A stretch of 64,000 nt of DNA from Mesorhizobium sp. M4B.F.Ca.ET.203.01.1.1 (GTDB lineage: Bacteria > Pseudomonadota > Alphaproteobacteria > Rhizobiales > Rhizobiaceae), in contig NZ_SRUO01000006.1 in NCBI RefSeq assembly GCF_004791025.1, forward strand, positions 1-64,000, written 5' to 3'. Under the pieces are notes generated by a model. The model worked only from the letters and a program-made list of their open reading frames with translations. It searched no databases and was not told where the DNA came from. A program made the translations under genes and the position numbers. This document shows, piece by piece, positions 21,767-29,143 of this stretch (positions are counted from its first letter, which is position 1; every line of letters begins with the position of its first letter).

Positions 21767-22184
21767 ACTGCCGTGGCTCCCCTGGAATGTCGCCCGCTTT
21801 CGGGTCGCACTCCTTTTCGTATTTCCCCTAGTCGTAAAGTTTCGAGCCCGGATTGCAACGTGATTTTTCAATCGCCTCGCGTGTTTTGGAAGCACGCCGT
21901 CCGATTGCCCGTTTTACGCCGTCCGACCCCTGGACTATCGCGGACCCTATCATTGGCATAACGCAATGTCTTTGACGATTCGGCCGTATGATGCGCTTCG
22001 TTTCGAAGAAATCGCCGTCAAGATTAGGTGATGGAGCGATTCCTTGCGTCGGCGAAGGTCGCCCGTCTCGCGCTCCTTCGCCTTTCGCCAGGTCGGGATT
22101 CTTTGACATATGACATTCGTGTGACGGCTCGGCCGTGGGCGAGCGCCGGCCTGCTCGTTGGGGTTGCTTGCGGGGCATGAAGTT
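21767..22184. other. Gap upstream of livH and downstream of ectC
   Basis: The 418 bases hold no convincing ORF. The promoter of the liv operon must lie here. A GGCGAAGG / CCTTCGCC inverted repeat with a 16-base loop is at 22051-22082. I see no known riboswitch. Confidence 0.5.
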
Positions 22185-22571
22185 TCAGTAGGCGGAGCCG
22201 CCTTCTCCGCTCAGGCTGTGCCGCTCGGTGCCGCTCAGCGGCGGGTTGAAGACGCTGACCAGCACCATGTCGCCGGCGGCATCGGCGCGCAGGTAATGAT
22301 CGTCATGCGCGTCAAGCACATAGATGGTCCCGGGCTCGATGCGATGGATCGCGCCCGACATATCCTCGACTTCGCCCTGGCCCGAGATGCAATAGCAGGC
22401 CTCGAGATGCCGCCGGTATTGCAGGCGCGACTCGCTCCCTGCCCGCACGACTGTATGACAGACGGTGAACCCCATGCCGTCTCGCTGGGTCAGCAGCCGG
22501 TGGCTGGTGCCGTTGCCCCAGTCGACGAAGAAGTCAGTTTTTTCTACATCGGCCAGTTGCCTGGTGAACAT
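22185..22571 (-). CDS. ectC: Ectoine synthase-like protein (solo EctC, cupin fold)
   Basis: The 128-residue protein matches L-ectoine synthase: Trp-Gly-Asn-Gly-Thr-Ser near 18-23, [12 protein letters not shown] and a Phe-Asn-Pro-Pro-Leu-x-Gly end. Glu57, Tyr84 and His92 correspond to the iron ligands described for EctC. EctC cyclises N-gamma-acetyl-diaminobutyrate to ectoine. No ectA, ectB or ectD is in the window, so this is a solo copy that may use imported precursor or another substrate. The start is the ATG at 22571. It diverges from a LysR regulator. Confidence 0.85.
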   Translation of the reverse strand: MFTRQLADVEKTDFFVDWGNGTSHRLLTQRDGMGFTVCHTVVRAGSESRLQYRRHLEACYCISGQGEVEDMSGAIHRIEPGTIYVLDAHDDHYLRADAAGDMVLVSVFNPPLSGTERHSLSGEGGSAY

Positions 22572-22746
22572 GGTATCTCTCTCTATGAAAGGGGCGTGGG
22601 ACGACCACGACGACGGAATGATCTGGCTTCGCTCTGTTTTGGCTGCTATTTTCTGGATCAACATTCGAAGCTTCCTTCAGCATGTCGCGACCCGAGGCGG
22701 GTTTCAAATGACCGTTTTTCGTTAGACACATTAGAAAAATTTACAA

Positions 22747-23634
22747 ATGGACTATCTGCCGCTGAACGCCATCCGCGCTTTCGAGGCCGCCGCGCGCCAT
22801 CTCAGCTTCTCGGCCGCCGGCGAGGAGCTGCATGTCACCCATCCGGCGATCAGCCATCAGATCAGGCGGCTGGAGGAATGGTTGGGCGTGCCTCTGTTCC
22901 ACCGGGATGCCCGCAAGGTCCGCCTGACCGATGCCGGCCTGACCCTGCAGCTCTCGGCGAACGCCGCGCTCTCCGACCTTGCCGCCGCCTGCCGGCGCAT
23001 CCGCAGGAACGCGGCCGTAGCATCGCTGTCGGTGGGCTGCATTCCATCCATCGCCAGCCGATGGCTGGTGCCGCGCTTGCCGGACTTCACCGAACGCCAC
23101 CCGGAGATCGCCATCCGCGTCGCCTACGCGAAAGCCGAAGACCGGCTCGAGGACGACGACAACGACGTCCTCATCACGCTTGGCGCGGACCCGTCTCCCA
23201 CCGCCGCCAGCCTCAAGCTGTTTTCGCGCATGAGCCGGCCCGCCTGCAGCCCGCACTATCTGGCGCGCAAGGGCCGGCTCGGGTCGCCGGCGGAGATTGC
23301 CGCGGCGGACCTTCTGCATGACGAGACCCGTCAGGGCTGGCGCGAGTGGTTCTCGCAAGCCGGCATGGCCGGGGCCGACGTGGGCACCGGGCCTGTCTTT
23401 GCCGATTTCAACATACTGGCGACGGCCGTCATCGCCGGTCACGGCGTCGCCCTTTGCCCGATCGAGGTTTTTCGCGAGGAGCTGCGGCGCGGCGATCTCG
23501 TCGTCGTCTCCGACATCGCGACCGACACGGACAAGGGCTACTATCTGACCATGTCGGCGCAACCCTCGGCCGCCGAAATCACCTTCGCCGACTGGTTCCG
23601 CGATCAGGTCTCGACGAACGGCGAGGAAGCCTGA
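22747..23634 (+). CDS. LysR family transcriptional regulator, GcvA-like
   Basis: The 295-residue protein has an N-terminal winged helix (Leu-Asn-Ala-Ile-Arg-Ala-Phe-Glu-Ala-Ala-Ala-Arg-His and Thr-His-Pro-Ala-Ile-Ser-His-Gln-Ile) of the GcvA subgroup and a LysR substrate-binding domain. It is divergent from the ectC-like gene across 175 bases, so it probably regulates that gene. The AT-rich stretch at 22700-22745 before its start is the likely operator region. The effector is not evident. Codon use resembles the neighbours. Confidence 0.9.
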   Translation: MDYLPLNAIRAFEAAARHLSFSAAGEELHVTHPAISHQIRRLEEWLGVPLFHRDARKVRLTDAGLTLQLSANAALSDLAAACRRIRRNAAVASLSVGCIPSIASRWLVPRLPDFTERHPEIAIRVAYAKAEDRLEDDDNDVLITLGADPSPTAASLKLFSRMSRPACSPHYLARKGRLGSPAEIAAADLLHDETRQGWREWFSQAGMAGADVGTGPVFADFNILATAVIAGHGVALCPIEVFREELRRGDLVVVSDIATDTDKGYYLTMSAQPSAAEITFADWFRDQVSTNGEEA

Positions 23635-23673
23635 CGCCCTCGAGCAGCGACGGCGTCGCCTTATTTGCTTTTT

Positions 23674-23744
23674 ACGCAGTTCCGGACGGAAGGTTACGGC
23701 GAAGGCGCCGAACTTAACCGCTACACACTTTTCCTGGAATTGCT
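23674..23744. repeat. GCAATTCC repeat with internal insertion (family A, copy 3, inverted)
   Basis: This copy is in the opposite orientation to those at 9677 and 11386. It carries an extra near-palindromic insert, GGTTACGGCGAAGG... to ...CCGAACTTAACC, in its middle. It ends exactly before the stop codon of the epimerase gene. The same insert is in the copy at 24763. Confidence 0.8.
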
Positions 23745-24746
23745 CTAGGTGACGACGAACCCGTGCGCGAACGGATCGCGGTCGTCGATGAAGATGGTGT
23801 TCAACCCGGTCATCCGCGCCCAGCCGCCGATCGAGGGGACGATCGCCGGCTTGTCCGCGACGACGACCTCCTTTTCGACCCTGCCCTTGAACAGCGAACC
23901 GATGATCGATTCGTGGACAAAGCTGTCGCCGGCCTTGAGCTTGCCCTTGGCGTGCAGCTGCGCCATGCGCGCCGAGGTGCCGGTGCCGCAAGGCGAGCGG
24001 TCTATCGCCTTGTCGCCGTAGAAAACGGCATTGCGCGCATCGGCTTCCGGATTGGTCGGCTGGCCGGTCCACAGCATGTGCGACAGCCGGTTGATGCCGG
24101 GGTTCTCCGGATGCACGAAGGAGTACTTCTCGTTGAGCCGCTGCCGCACCACCGGGCTCCAGGCGATGAGGTCGCCGGCCGAATGGTCGGCCATGTCGCG
24201 ATAGTTCGCCTGCGGCTCGACGATGGCGTAGAAATTGCCGCCATAGGCGACGTCGACGCTGATCTCGCCGAGGCCGGGACACTCGACCGTCAGCCCCTCG
24301 GCATAGAGGAAGGAGGGCACGTTGGTGATGCGCACCTCCTCCACATACTCGCCGACCTGCTTGTATTCGGCGATGACCAGGCCGGCCGGCGTGTCGAGCC
24401 GCAAGATCCCCGGCGTCTTCGGCTGCACCAGCCCATGCTCGATCGCCATCGTCACCGTGCCGATGGTGCCGTGGCCGCACATCGGCAGGCAGCCCGACGT
24501 CTCGATGAACAGGATGGCGATGTCGCAGTCCTCGCGCGTCGGCGGATAGAGGATGGAGCCCGACATCACGTCATGGCCGCGCGGCTCGAACATCAGCCCG
24601 GTGCGGATCCAGTCGTACTCGGCGAGGAAATGCGCCCGCCGCTCCATCATCGTCTTGCCCTCGAGCAGCGGCCCACCGCCGGCGACCAGCCTGACCGGAT
24701 TGCCGCAAGTGTGGCCGTCGATGCAGGAGAAGGTTTTCTTGGCCAT
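23745..24746 (-). CDS. Proline racemase family protein, probable 4-hydroxyproline 2-epimerase
   Basis: The 333-residue protein has the catalytic cysteine pair of the family: Cys90 in Met-Cys-Gly-His-Gly-Thr-Ile-Gly and Cys253 in Asp-Arg-Ser-Pro-Cys-Gly-Thr-Gly-Thr-Ser. Two cysteines allow epimerisation, whereas a Cys/Thr pair would mean a dehydratase. It would convert trans-4-hydroxy-L-proline to cis-4-hydroxy-D-proline in the cytoplasm. Next to it on the same strand are a D-amino-acid-type FAD dehydrogenase and a DHDPS-family protein, which together form the known hydroxyproline route. The gene is bracketed by two inverted copies of a repeat. Confidence 0.85.
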   Translation of the reverse strand: MAKKTFSCIDGHTCGNPVRLVAGGGPLLEGKTMMERRAHFLAEYDWIRTGLMFEPRGHDVMSGSILYPPTREDCDIAILFIETSGCLPMCGHGTIGTVTMAIEHGLVQPKTPGILRLDTPAGLVIAEYKQVGEYVEEVRITNVPSFLYAEGLTVECPGLGEISVDVAYGGNFYAIVEPQANYRDMADHSAGDLIAWSPVVRQRLNEKYSFVHPENPGINRLSHMLWTGQPTNPEADARNAVFYGDKAIDRSPCGTGTSARMAQLHAKGKLKAGDSFVHESIIGSLFKGRVEKEVVVADKPAIVPSIGGWARMTGLNTIFIDDRDPFAHGFVVT

Positions 24747-24762
24747 GATGATGCTTCCTAAA

Positions 24763-24832
24763 GCAATTTCAGGAAAAGTGTGAAGCGGTTAAGTTCGGCG
24801 CCTTCGCCGTAACCTTCCGTCCGCAATTGCGT
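24763..24832. repeat. GCAATTCC repeat with internal insertion (family A, copy 4)
   Basis: It mirrors the copy at 23674-23744, including the same near-palindromic insert, and lies between the epimerase start and the FAD dehydrogenase stop. Together the two copies form a pair of inverted repeats around the epimerase gene. Confidence 0.8.
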
Positions 24833-24850
24833 CAAGACAAGAGAGACCGG

Positions 24851-26167
24851 TCAGAACCGCTGCGGACTGAAGGGGGCGAGATCGACGGGCGGAGCCTGCC
24901 CGAGAACGAGATCGCGGATCAAGCGCCCGGTTGCCGCTGCCTGGGTCAGGCCGAGATGGCCGTGGCCGAAAGCATAGAAAGCGTTCGGCGCGCGCGCCCG
25001 GCCGATGACGGGCAGCGAATCCGGCAGCGACGGGCGATAGCCCATCCATTCGCGCCCGCCCGACGGATCGAGCCCCGGCAGGAAGCGCCTGGCCTTTTCC
25101 AGCATGGCCTTCGACCGCGCGAAATTAGGCGGGCGCTCGATGCCGCCGAGTTCGACGGCGCCGCCGACGCGCAGGCCGGTTTCCAGCGGCGTGATGACGA
25201 AACCGTGCCCGGAGAAGATCAGCTGCCGCCTGACATCGAACGCGGCCTTAGGCAGCGTGGTGTTGTAGCCGCGCTCGGTCTCCAGCGGGATGCGCTCGCC
25301 GAGGTCCCTGGCCAGAAGATGCGACCATGCGCCAGCGGCGATGACGAGCTGGTTCGCCTTCCGGGTCGAGCCGTCGGCAAGCACGATCGTCGCTCCATCC
25401 GCGCCGCCCACGATCCGCGCGACGAGCGCGTGCTCGAAGCGGGCGCCGAGCCGTGCGGCGTGGGCCCAGACCGCCTTGCCGAGCAGCTTGGGGTCGGAGA
25501 CCGTTTTCCAGCCCGGCACGAAGGTGGCTTTGATGAAGCGCGGCGAAAGCCCCGGCTGCAGGGCAGCCATCTCCGCGCCCTCGACATGGTTGAAGCCGAT
25601 GCCGTAGCGCTCACGTGCCGCCCAGCCGGAAAGCGAGGCGCGGAACTCGGCCTCGCTCTCGTAGAGTTCGAGCGAGCCGTCCTCGCGCAGCATCGGCCTC
25701 GTCCCGGAGCGGTCGAGCAGGCCCATCCACTCCGCTTCGGCAAGCCTCATCATCGCGGCCTGTGCGGCAAGGCTGGTCTCGTAGCGGGCGCCGCGCCCGG
25801 CGCGCCAAAAGCGGATCAGCCAGGGCAGCAGCTTCGGCAGATAGGCGGGCGGAATGGTGAGCGGGCCGAGCGGATCGGCAAGCCATTTCGGCAATTGCCG
25901 CACCATGCCCTTATGCGCCAGCGGCAGCACGTCGGTGAAGGCGAAGGCGGCGGCGTTGCCCGAGCTCGTTTCCTCGCAGATGCCCGTGCGATCGAAGATC
26001 GTGACGTTTCGCCCTGCCTCGGTCAGGTAGGTGGCGGCGCAGATGCCGATGATGCCGCCGCCGATGATGGCGATGTCTTGCCCTTCTCCCCGTTCACGGG
26101 GAGAAGGTGCCCGAAGGGCGGATGAGGGGCGGCGTCCCTCCTCGGTCTCATCGGAATTTTCCTGCAC
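24851..26167 (-). CDS. FAD-dependent D-amino acid dehydrogenase, probable D-hydroxyproline dehydrogenase
   Basis: The 438-residue DadA-like protein has the FAD motif Ile-Ile-Gly-Gly-Gly-Ile-Ile-Gly at about residues 34-41 and a C-terminal Gly-His-Gly-His-Leu-Gly-Leu-Thr. It would oxidise cis-4-hydroxy-D-proline to a pyrroline carboxylate. The N-terminus before the FAD motif is odd: roughly residues 10-30 are encoded by a palindromic intergenic repeat (26081-26140). No start codon lies between the repeat and the FAD motif, so translation must pass through it. Otherwise the length is normal. The DHDPS-family gene ends 12 bases before its start. Confidence 0.85.
   Translation of the reverse strand: MQENSDETEEGRRPSSALRAPSPRERGEGQDIAIIGGGIIGICAATYLTEAGRNVTIFDRTGICEETSSGNAAAFAFTDVLPLAHKGMVRQLPKWLADPLGPLTIPPAYLPKLLPWLIRFWRAGRGARYETSLAAQAAMMRLAEAEWMGLLDRSGTRPMLREDGSLELYESEAEFRASLSGWAARERYGIGFNHVEGAEMAALQPGLSPRFIKATFVPGWKTVSDPKLLGKAVWAHAARLGARFEHALVARIVGGADGATIVLADGSTRKANQLVIAAGAWSHLLARDLGERIPLETERGYNTTLPKAAFDVRRQLIFSGHGFVITPLETGLRVGGAVELGGIERPPNFARSKAMLEKARRFLPGLDPSGGREWMGYRPSLPDSLPVIGRARAPNAFYAFGHGHLGLTQAAATGRLIRDLVLGQAPPVDLAPFSPQRF
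26081..26140. repeat. Palindromic repeat (half element of family C) inside a coding region
   Basis: CCTTCTCCCCGTTCACGGGGAGAAGG is followed by a GGGCGGATGAGGGGCGGCG arm, the same order as the right half of the elements at 8940-9129 and 38804-38993. It lies within the 5' end of the FAD dehydrogenase reading frame and keeps it open. Confidence 0.75.
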
Positions 26168-26179
26168 GCGATGCTACCC

Positions 26180-27115
26180 CTATTCGGCTGCCACCAGCTT
26201 GTCCGCCGATCGAGGAGACGCCTGCAGCGCCGGCAGTTTCGGCCGCACAGCCAGCGCATCCATGACGATCTTTTCCACCGCCTTGCGGCGCTCGCCCGAC
26301 AGCGGCCGGCGCGGCATGCGAACGCGATCATTGGTATTGATCGCCAGCACTTCAGCAAGCTTGATGTTTTGGACCAGATAGGTCGAGACGTCGAGGTCGA
26401 GCAATGGCCGGAACCAGCGATAGATCGTCAGCGCCTCCTCGCGCCGGCCCTGCTTCATCAGCTGGTAGATCGCCACCGTCTCGCGCGGGAAGGCGGTGAC
26501 CAGCCCCGCCACCCAGCCGATGGCGCCGACCGACAGTGCCTCGAAGGCAAGATTGTCGACGCCGGTGAACAGGTCGTAGCGGTCGCCGAACCGGTTGATG
26601 ATCTCGGTCGAGCGGCGGATGTCGTCGGAGGATTCCTTGATGGCGACGAAGCGCGCGTCGGACGCCAGCTCCTCCATCAGGTCGACGGTGACGTCGACGC
26701 GGTACGCCAGCCTGTTCGAATAGATCATGACCGGCAGGTCGCCGGCCTCGGCCACGGCGCGCAGGGCGGCGGCCGTCTCTGCCGGGTCGGTATGGTAGAT
26801 CGGGCTGGGCACCACCATCAGCCCGCTGGCTCCGGCCTGCGCGGCGCGACGCGCGATGCTTGCCGCCTCGCGGGTGCCGGGCTCGTTCACAGTGAGCAGC
26901 ACCGGCTTGCCTCCGGCGACCTGCTGCGCCGTCTTCAGCACCTCGATCTTCTCATCATGCGACAGCATTGGCCCTTCGCCGAGCGAGCCGCAGACGATGA
27001 TGCCGTCGCAGCCGGCCTCCATCTGCAGCGAAAAGCAGCGCTCCATCTCGGCATGATCGAGACGGTCGTCCTCGGTGAATTTGGTCGTGACGGCGGGGAA
27101 AACTCCAGTCCACAT
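26180..27115 (-). CDS. Dihydrodipicolinate synthase family protein, probable pyrroline-4-hydroxy-2-carboxylate deaminase
   Basis: The 311-residue protein has the DHDPS/NAL fold: Gly-Ser-Leu-Gly-Glu-Gly near 43-48, Tyr132 in Ile-Tyr-Ser-Asn and the Schiff-base lysine Lys160 in Val-Ala-Ile-Lys-Glu-Ser. Beside a hydroxyproline epimerase and a D-amino acid dehydrogenase this family member deaminates the pyrroline intermediate to 2-oxoglutarate semialdehyde. The start is the ATG at 27115, with GGAGATGATGCC before it; the longer ORF from 27217 covers operator sites. It is divergent from a GntR regulator and is first in its operon. Confidence 0.85.
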   Translation of the reverse strand: MWTGVFPAVTTKFTEDDRLDHAEMERCFSLQMEAGCDGIIVCGSLGEGPMLSHDEKIEVLKTAQQVAGGKPVLLTVNEPGTREAASIARRAAQAGASGLMVVPSPIYHTDPAETAAALRAVAEAGDLPVMIYSNRLAYRVDVTVDLMEELASDARFVAIKESSDDIRRSTEIINRFGDRYDLFTGVDNLAFEALSVGAIGWVAGLVTAFPRETVAIYQLMKQGRREEALTIYRWFRPLLDLDVSTYLVQNIKLAEVLAINTNDRVRMPRRPLSGERRKAVEKIVMDALAVRPKLPALQASPRSADKLVAAE

Positions 27116-27131
27116 GGCATCATCTCCAATC

Positions 27132-27240
27132 TGATATATCAGTGATATATCTAACAGGAAACCGGCTGTCAATGCGGAATCTGCTATGATATATGGAAAA
27201 TATATCAGGAGGCCCAATGGCTCTATTGGAAGATATATCT
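27132..27240. promoter_or_regulatory. Cluster of ATATATCA operator-like palindromes
   Basis: Four related sites lie between and around the divergent starts: TGATATATCA (27132-27141), TGATATATCT (27143-27152), TGATATAT-N5-ATATATCA (27187-27207) and AGATATATCT inside the GntR gene (27231-27240). GntR/FadR-type regulators bind short palindromes in their own divergent promoters, so these are the probable binding sites of the adjacent regulator. Confidence 0.7.
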
Positions 27241-27876
27241 CGTTTCGAGCCGGCGGCTGCGAAGGCCTATCGCGCGCTCGAGCACATGATCGTCACGCTC
27301 GAACTGGCGCCGTCGAGCTTTGTCACCGAGGGTGCGCTGATCGAGCGTCTCGGGCTCGGCCGCACGCCGGTGCGCGAGGCGATCCAGCGTCTGGCCTGGG
27401 AGGGCCTGCTCGATGTCCGGCCGCGCGCCGGCATCGCGATTGCGCCGCTCCATCCCGGCGACTGGCTGCGTGTCCTCGATGCCAGGCGCGGCGTCGAGGT
27501 GGTGCTGGCCCGCTCGGCCGCGCGTTTCGTCACCCGCGAGGCAGCCGACCTCTTTCACGACGCCGCCCTTGCCATGCAGAAGGCGGTCATCTCGGGCAAT
27601 GTGCTGGCCTTCATCCAGGCCGACAAGGCGCTCGACGAGGCGCTCGCACTGGCCGCCGACAACCCCTTCGCGGCGCGGTTGGCGGCGCCCTTGCAGACCC
27701 ACAGCCGCCGCTTCTGGTTCCGCTACAAGTCGGATACCGGCCTGGCCGAATCGGCCGAACATCATGTCGCGCTGATCCGCTCGATCCTCGACGGCGACGA
27801 GGAGGGGGCGGCCAAGGATGCCAAGCGGCTGATGGCGCTGCTGCGCAGCCATGCCGAGGTGGCCGCCACCCGCTGA
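27217..27876 (+). CDS. GntR family (FadR subfamily) transcriptional regulator
   Basis: The 219-residue protein has a GntR winged helix (Leu-Gly-Leu-Gly-Arg-Thr-Pro-Val-Arg-Glu-Ala-Ile-Gln-Arg-Leu, about 45-59) and an all-helical FCD domain. The start is set by AGGAGG seven bases before the ATG at 27217 rather than the upstream ATG at 27193. It faces the DHDPS-family gene, and palindromic sites occupy the shared promoter. It is therefore the likely repressor of the hydroxyproline-type genes and of itself, with the pathway substrate as inducer (inference). Confidence 0.9.
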   Translation: MALLEDISRFEPAAAKAYRALEHMIVTLELAPSSFVTEGALIERLGLGRTPVREAIQRLAWEGLLDVRPRAGIAIAPLHPGDWLRVLDARRGVEVVLARSAARFVTREAADLFHDAALAMQKAVISGNVLAFIQADKALDEALALAADNPFAARLAAPLQTHSRRFWFRYKSDTGLAESAEHHVALIRSILDGDEEGAAKDAKRLMALLRSHAEVAATR

Positions 27877-27889
27877 GCGATGCTCGATC

Positions 27890-28210
27890 TCAGTATCGCG
27901 CGCTATGGTCGGCCGGCGCCGCCACGCTTTCCCAACTGTTGCCGGCGGCGATTATGCAGCTCGTGCCGGTAACGTCAGTGACGATGATGGTCCACGTTCC
28001 GCTCTGGCCGACAAACATTTCCATGATCGCGACTTGGCCGATCAGCCCGAAGGCAAACTGCCGTTCCTGGAAGTTCTCGCTCAGGTGGGTAACCAGAGCG
28101 CTGTGTTCGGCACAGTTTTGATATTGAGCGCCGGCGCTGTTCGTACCCATCGCCAGCGCGCTGGCAAGAACCAGGTTTCTCACCCAACCCAACAGGGATT
28201 TGCGTGCCAT
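27890..28210 (-). CDS. Small secreted protein, paralogue 1
   Basis: The 106-residue product has a signal peptide (basic start, hydrophobic stretch, cleavage near Ala-Gly-Ala at about 28) and two cysteines in the mature part. It ends with a Gly-Thr-Trp-Thr-Ile, Thr-Asp, Ser-Cys-Ile-Ile-x-Ala-Gly block shared with the next gene. GGAGGTG seven bases before the ATG at 28210 fixes the start. I do not recognise a characterised family. It is convergent with the GntR gene. Confidence 0.75.
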   Translation of the reverse strand: MARKSLLGWVRNLVLASALAMGTNSAGAQYQNCAEHSALVTHLSENFQERQFAFGLIGQVAIMEMFVGQSGTWTIIVTDVTGTSCIIAAGNSWESVAAPADHSARY

Positions 28211-28487
28211 GGGGCACCTCCTTTTGCCATCGCGTCCCGGCAAAAGGAGACAGCCTCATTTTGCCGGAGCGGCCCAGCCCGGTTCCGACGTCATCATCGC
28301 GTCGTTCCTTTCTGCGTTCCGGTCTGCCACCAATGGGAACCTTCCGGATGTTCCCATTATGTTCCATATATGGTGACGGCGAAGGCAAAGCACAAGCGGG
28401 CACCCTTTCGGGCGCCCGCAATCCATTCGAAATGCCAAAAGACCCGGCCGCGGGCCGCCTCCCTACGACAGCGGGAACGACGTCCGC

Positions 28488-28793
28488 TCAGGTGCCCGGC
28501 AGGGCAGCCGCCATCATGGCTCCGTCCCAACCGTCGCCCGCCGTGATGATGCAGCTCAGGCCGTGCGTGTCGGTGGCCAGGATGGTCCAAGTGCCCTTTT
28601 CCGACACGAAGATTTCGAGAATCACATTCGGGTTGACCAGACCGCGCGCGGCCTCGCTTTCATGGAACTTCTCGCCGAGCGCCTTGATGACGTCGGCACG
28701 CGCGGCGCATTGTCCCCCCGCAACGGCCTGCGCGACACCACCGCATATCGCAAACACCGCAAAGCACGTTCCCGCCAAAAGACGTCGTGTCAT
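28488..28793 (-). CDS. Small secreted protein, paralogue 2
   Basis: The 101-residue protein has a signal peptide (Met-Thr-Arg-Arg start, hydrophobic core, cleavage near residue 25). The mature part carries two cysteines and the same C-terminal block as the gene at 27890: Lys-Gly-Thr-Trp-Thr-Ile, Thr-Asp-x-x-Gly, Ser-Cys-Ile-Ile-x-Ala-Gly-x-x-Trp. The two genes are tandem on the same strand, 277 bases apart, and must come from a duplication. The mature protein is periplasmic or secreted. Function unknown. Confidence 0.75.
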   Translation of the reverse strand: MTRRLLAGTCFAVFAICGGVAQAVAGGQCAARADVIKALGEKFHESEAARGLVNPNVILEIFVSEKGTWTILATDTHGLSCIITAGDGWDGAMMAAALPGT

Positions 28794-28947
28794 CTGACAA
28801 CTCCTTGCGCCAGACGAGAACCCCGGCAGCCACCGGCGCTGTTGGATTGGCCTGCAAGTTTGCAGGAATACAACCTAAGACGGATCGAGCCCGCTTGGTT
28901 CCATCACATCGGTGTTTTGGCGGATACCGGCCGCGATCGGAAAGCGT

Positions 28948-28973
28948 AAAGGCCCGGCGATGGCCGGGCCTTT
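28948..28973 (-). terminator. Terminator downstream of mmsA
   Basis: The hairpin AAAGGCCCGGC / GCCGGGCCTTT has a four-base loop. It lies about 125 bases past the mmsA stop, beyond a partial duplication of the gene's tail. It is symmetrical and may act on both strands. Confidence 0.65.
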
Positions 28974-28998
28974 ATCAGTCGGTCGTCGGATCTGGATC

Positions 28999-29143
28999 AG
29001 TTCATCGTCGGGATGACGAACTCGGCACCATCCTTGATGCCTGCCCGCGCGCCCGCAGCCGCATCGCGGCGAGGACGCGCAAGCAGTAAACCGTCCGGCT
29101 AGTTCATCGTCGGGATGACGAACTCGGCACCGTCCTTGATGCC
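28999..29143. repeat. Direct duplication of the mmsA 3' end
   Basis: The 43 bases at 28999-29041 repeat the last 43 bases around the mmsA stop (29101-29143) with a single mismatch. The 59 bases between the two copies are unrelated. The 305-base gap thus holds this tail copy and the terminator, and no gene. Confidence 0.85.
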
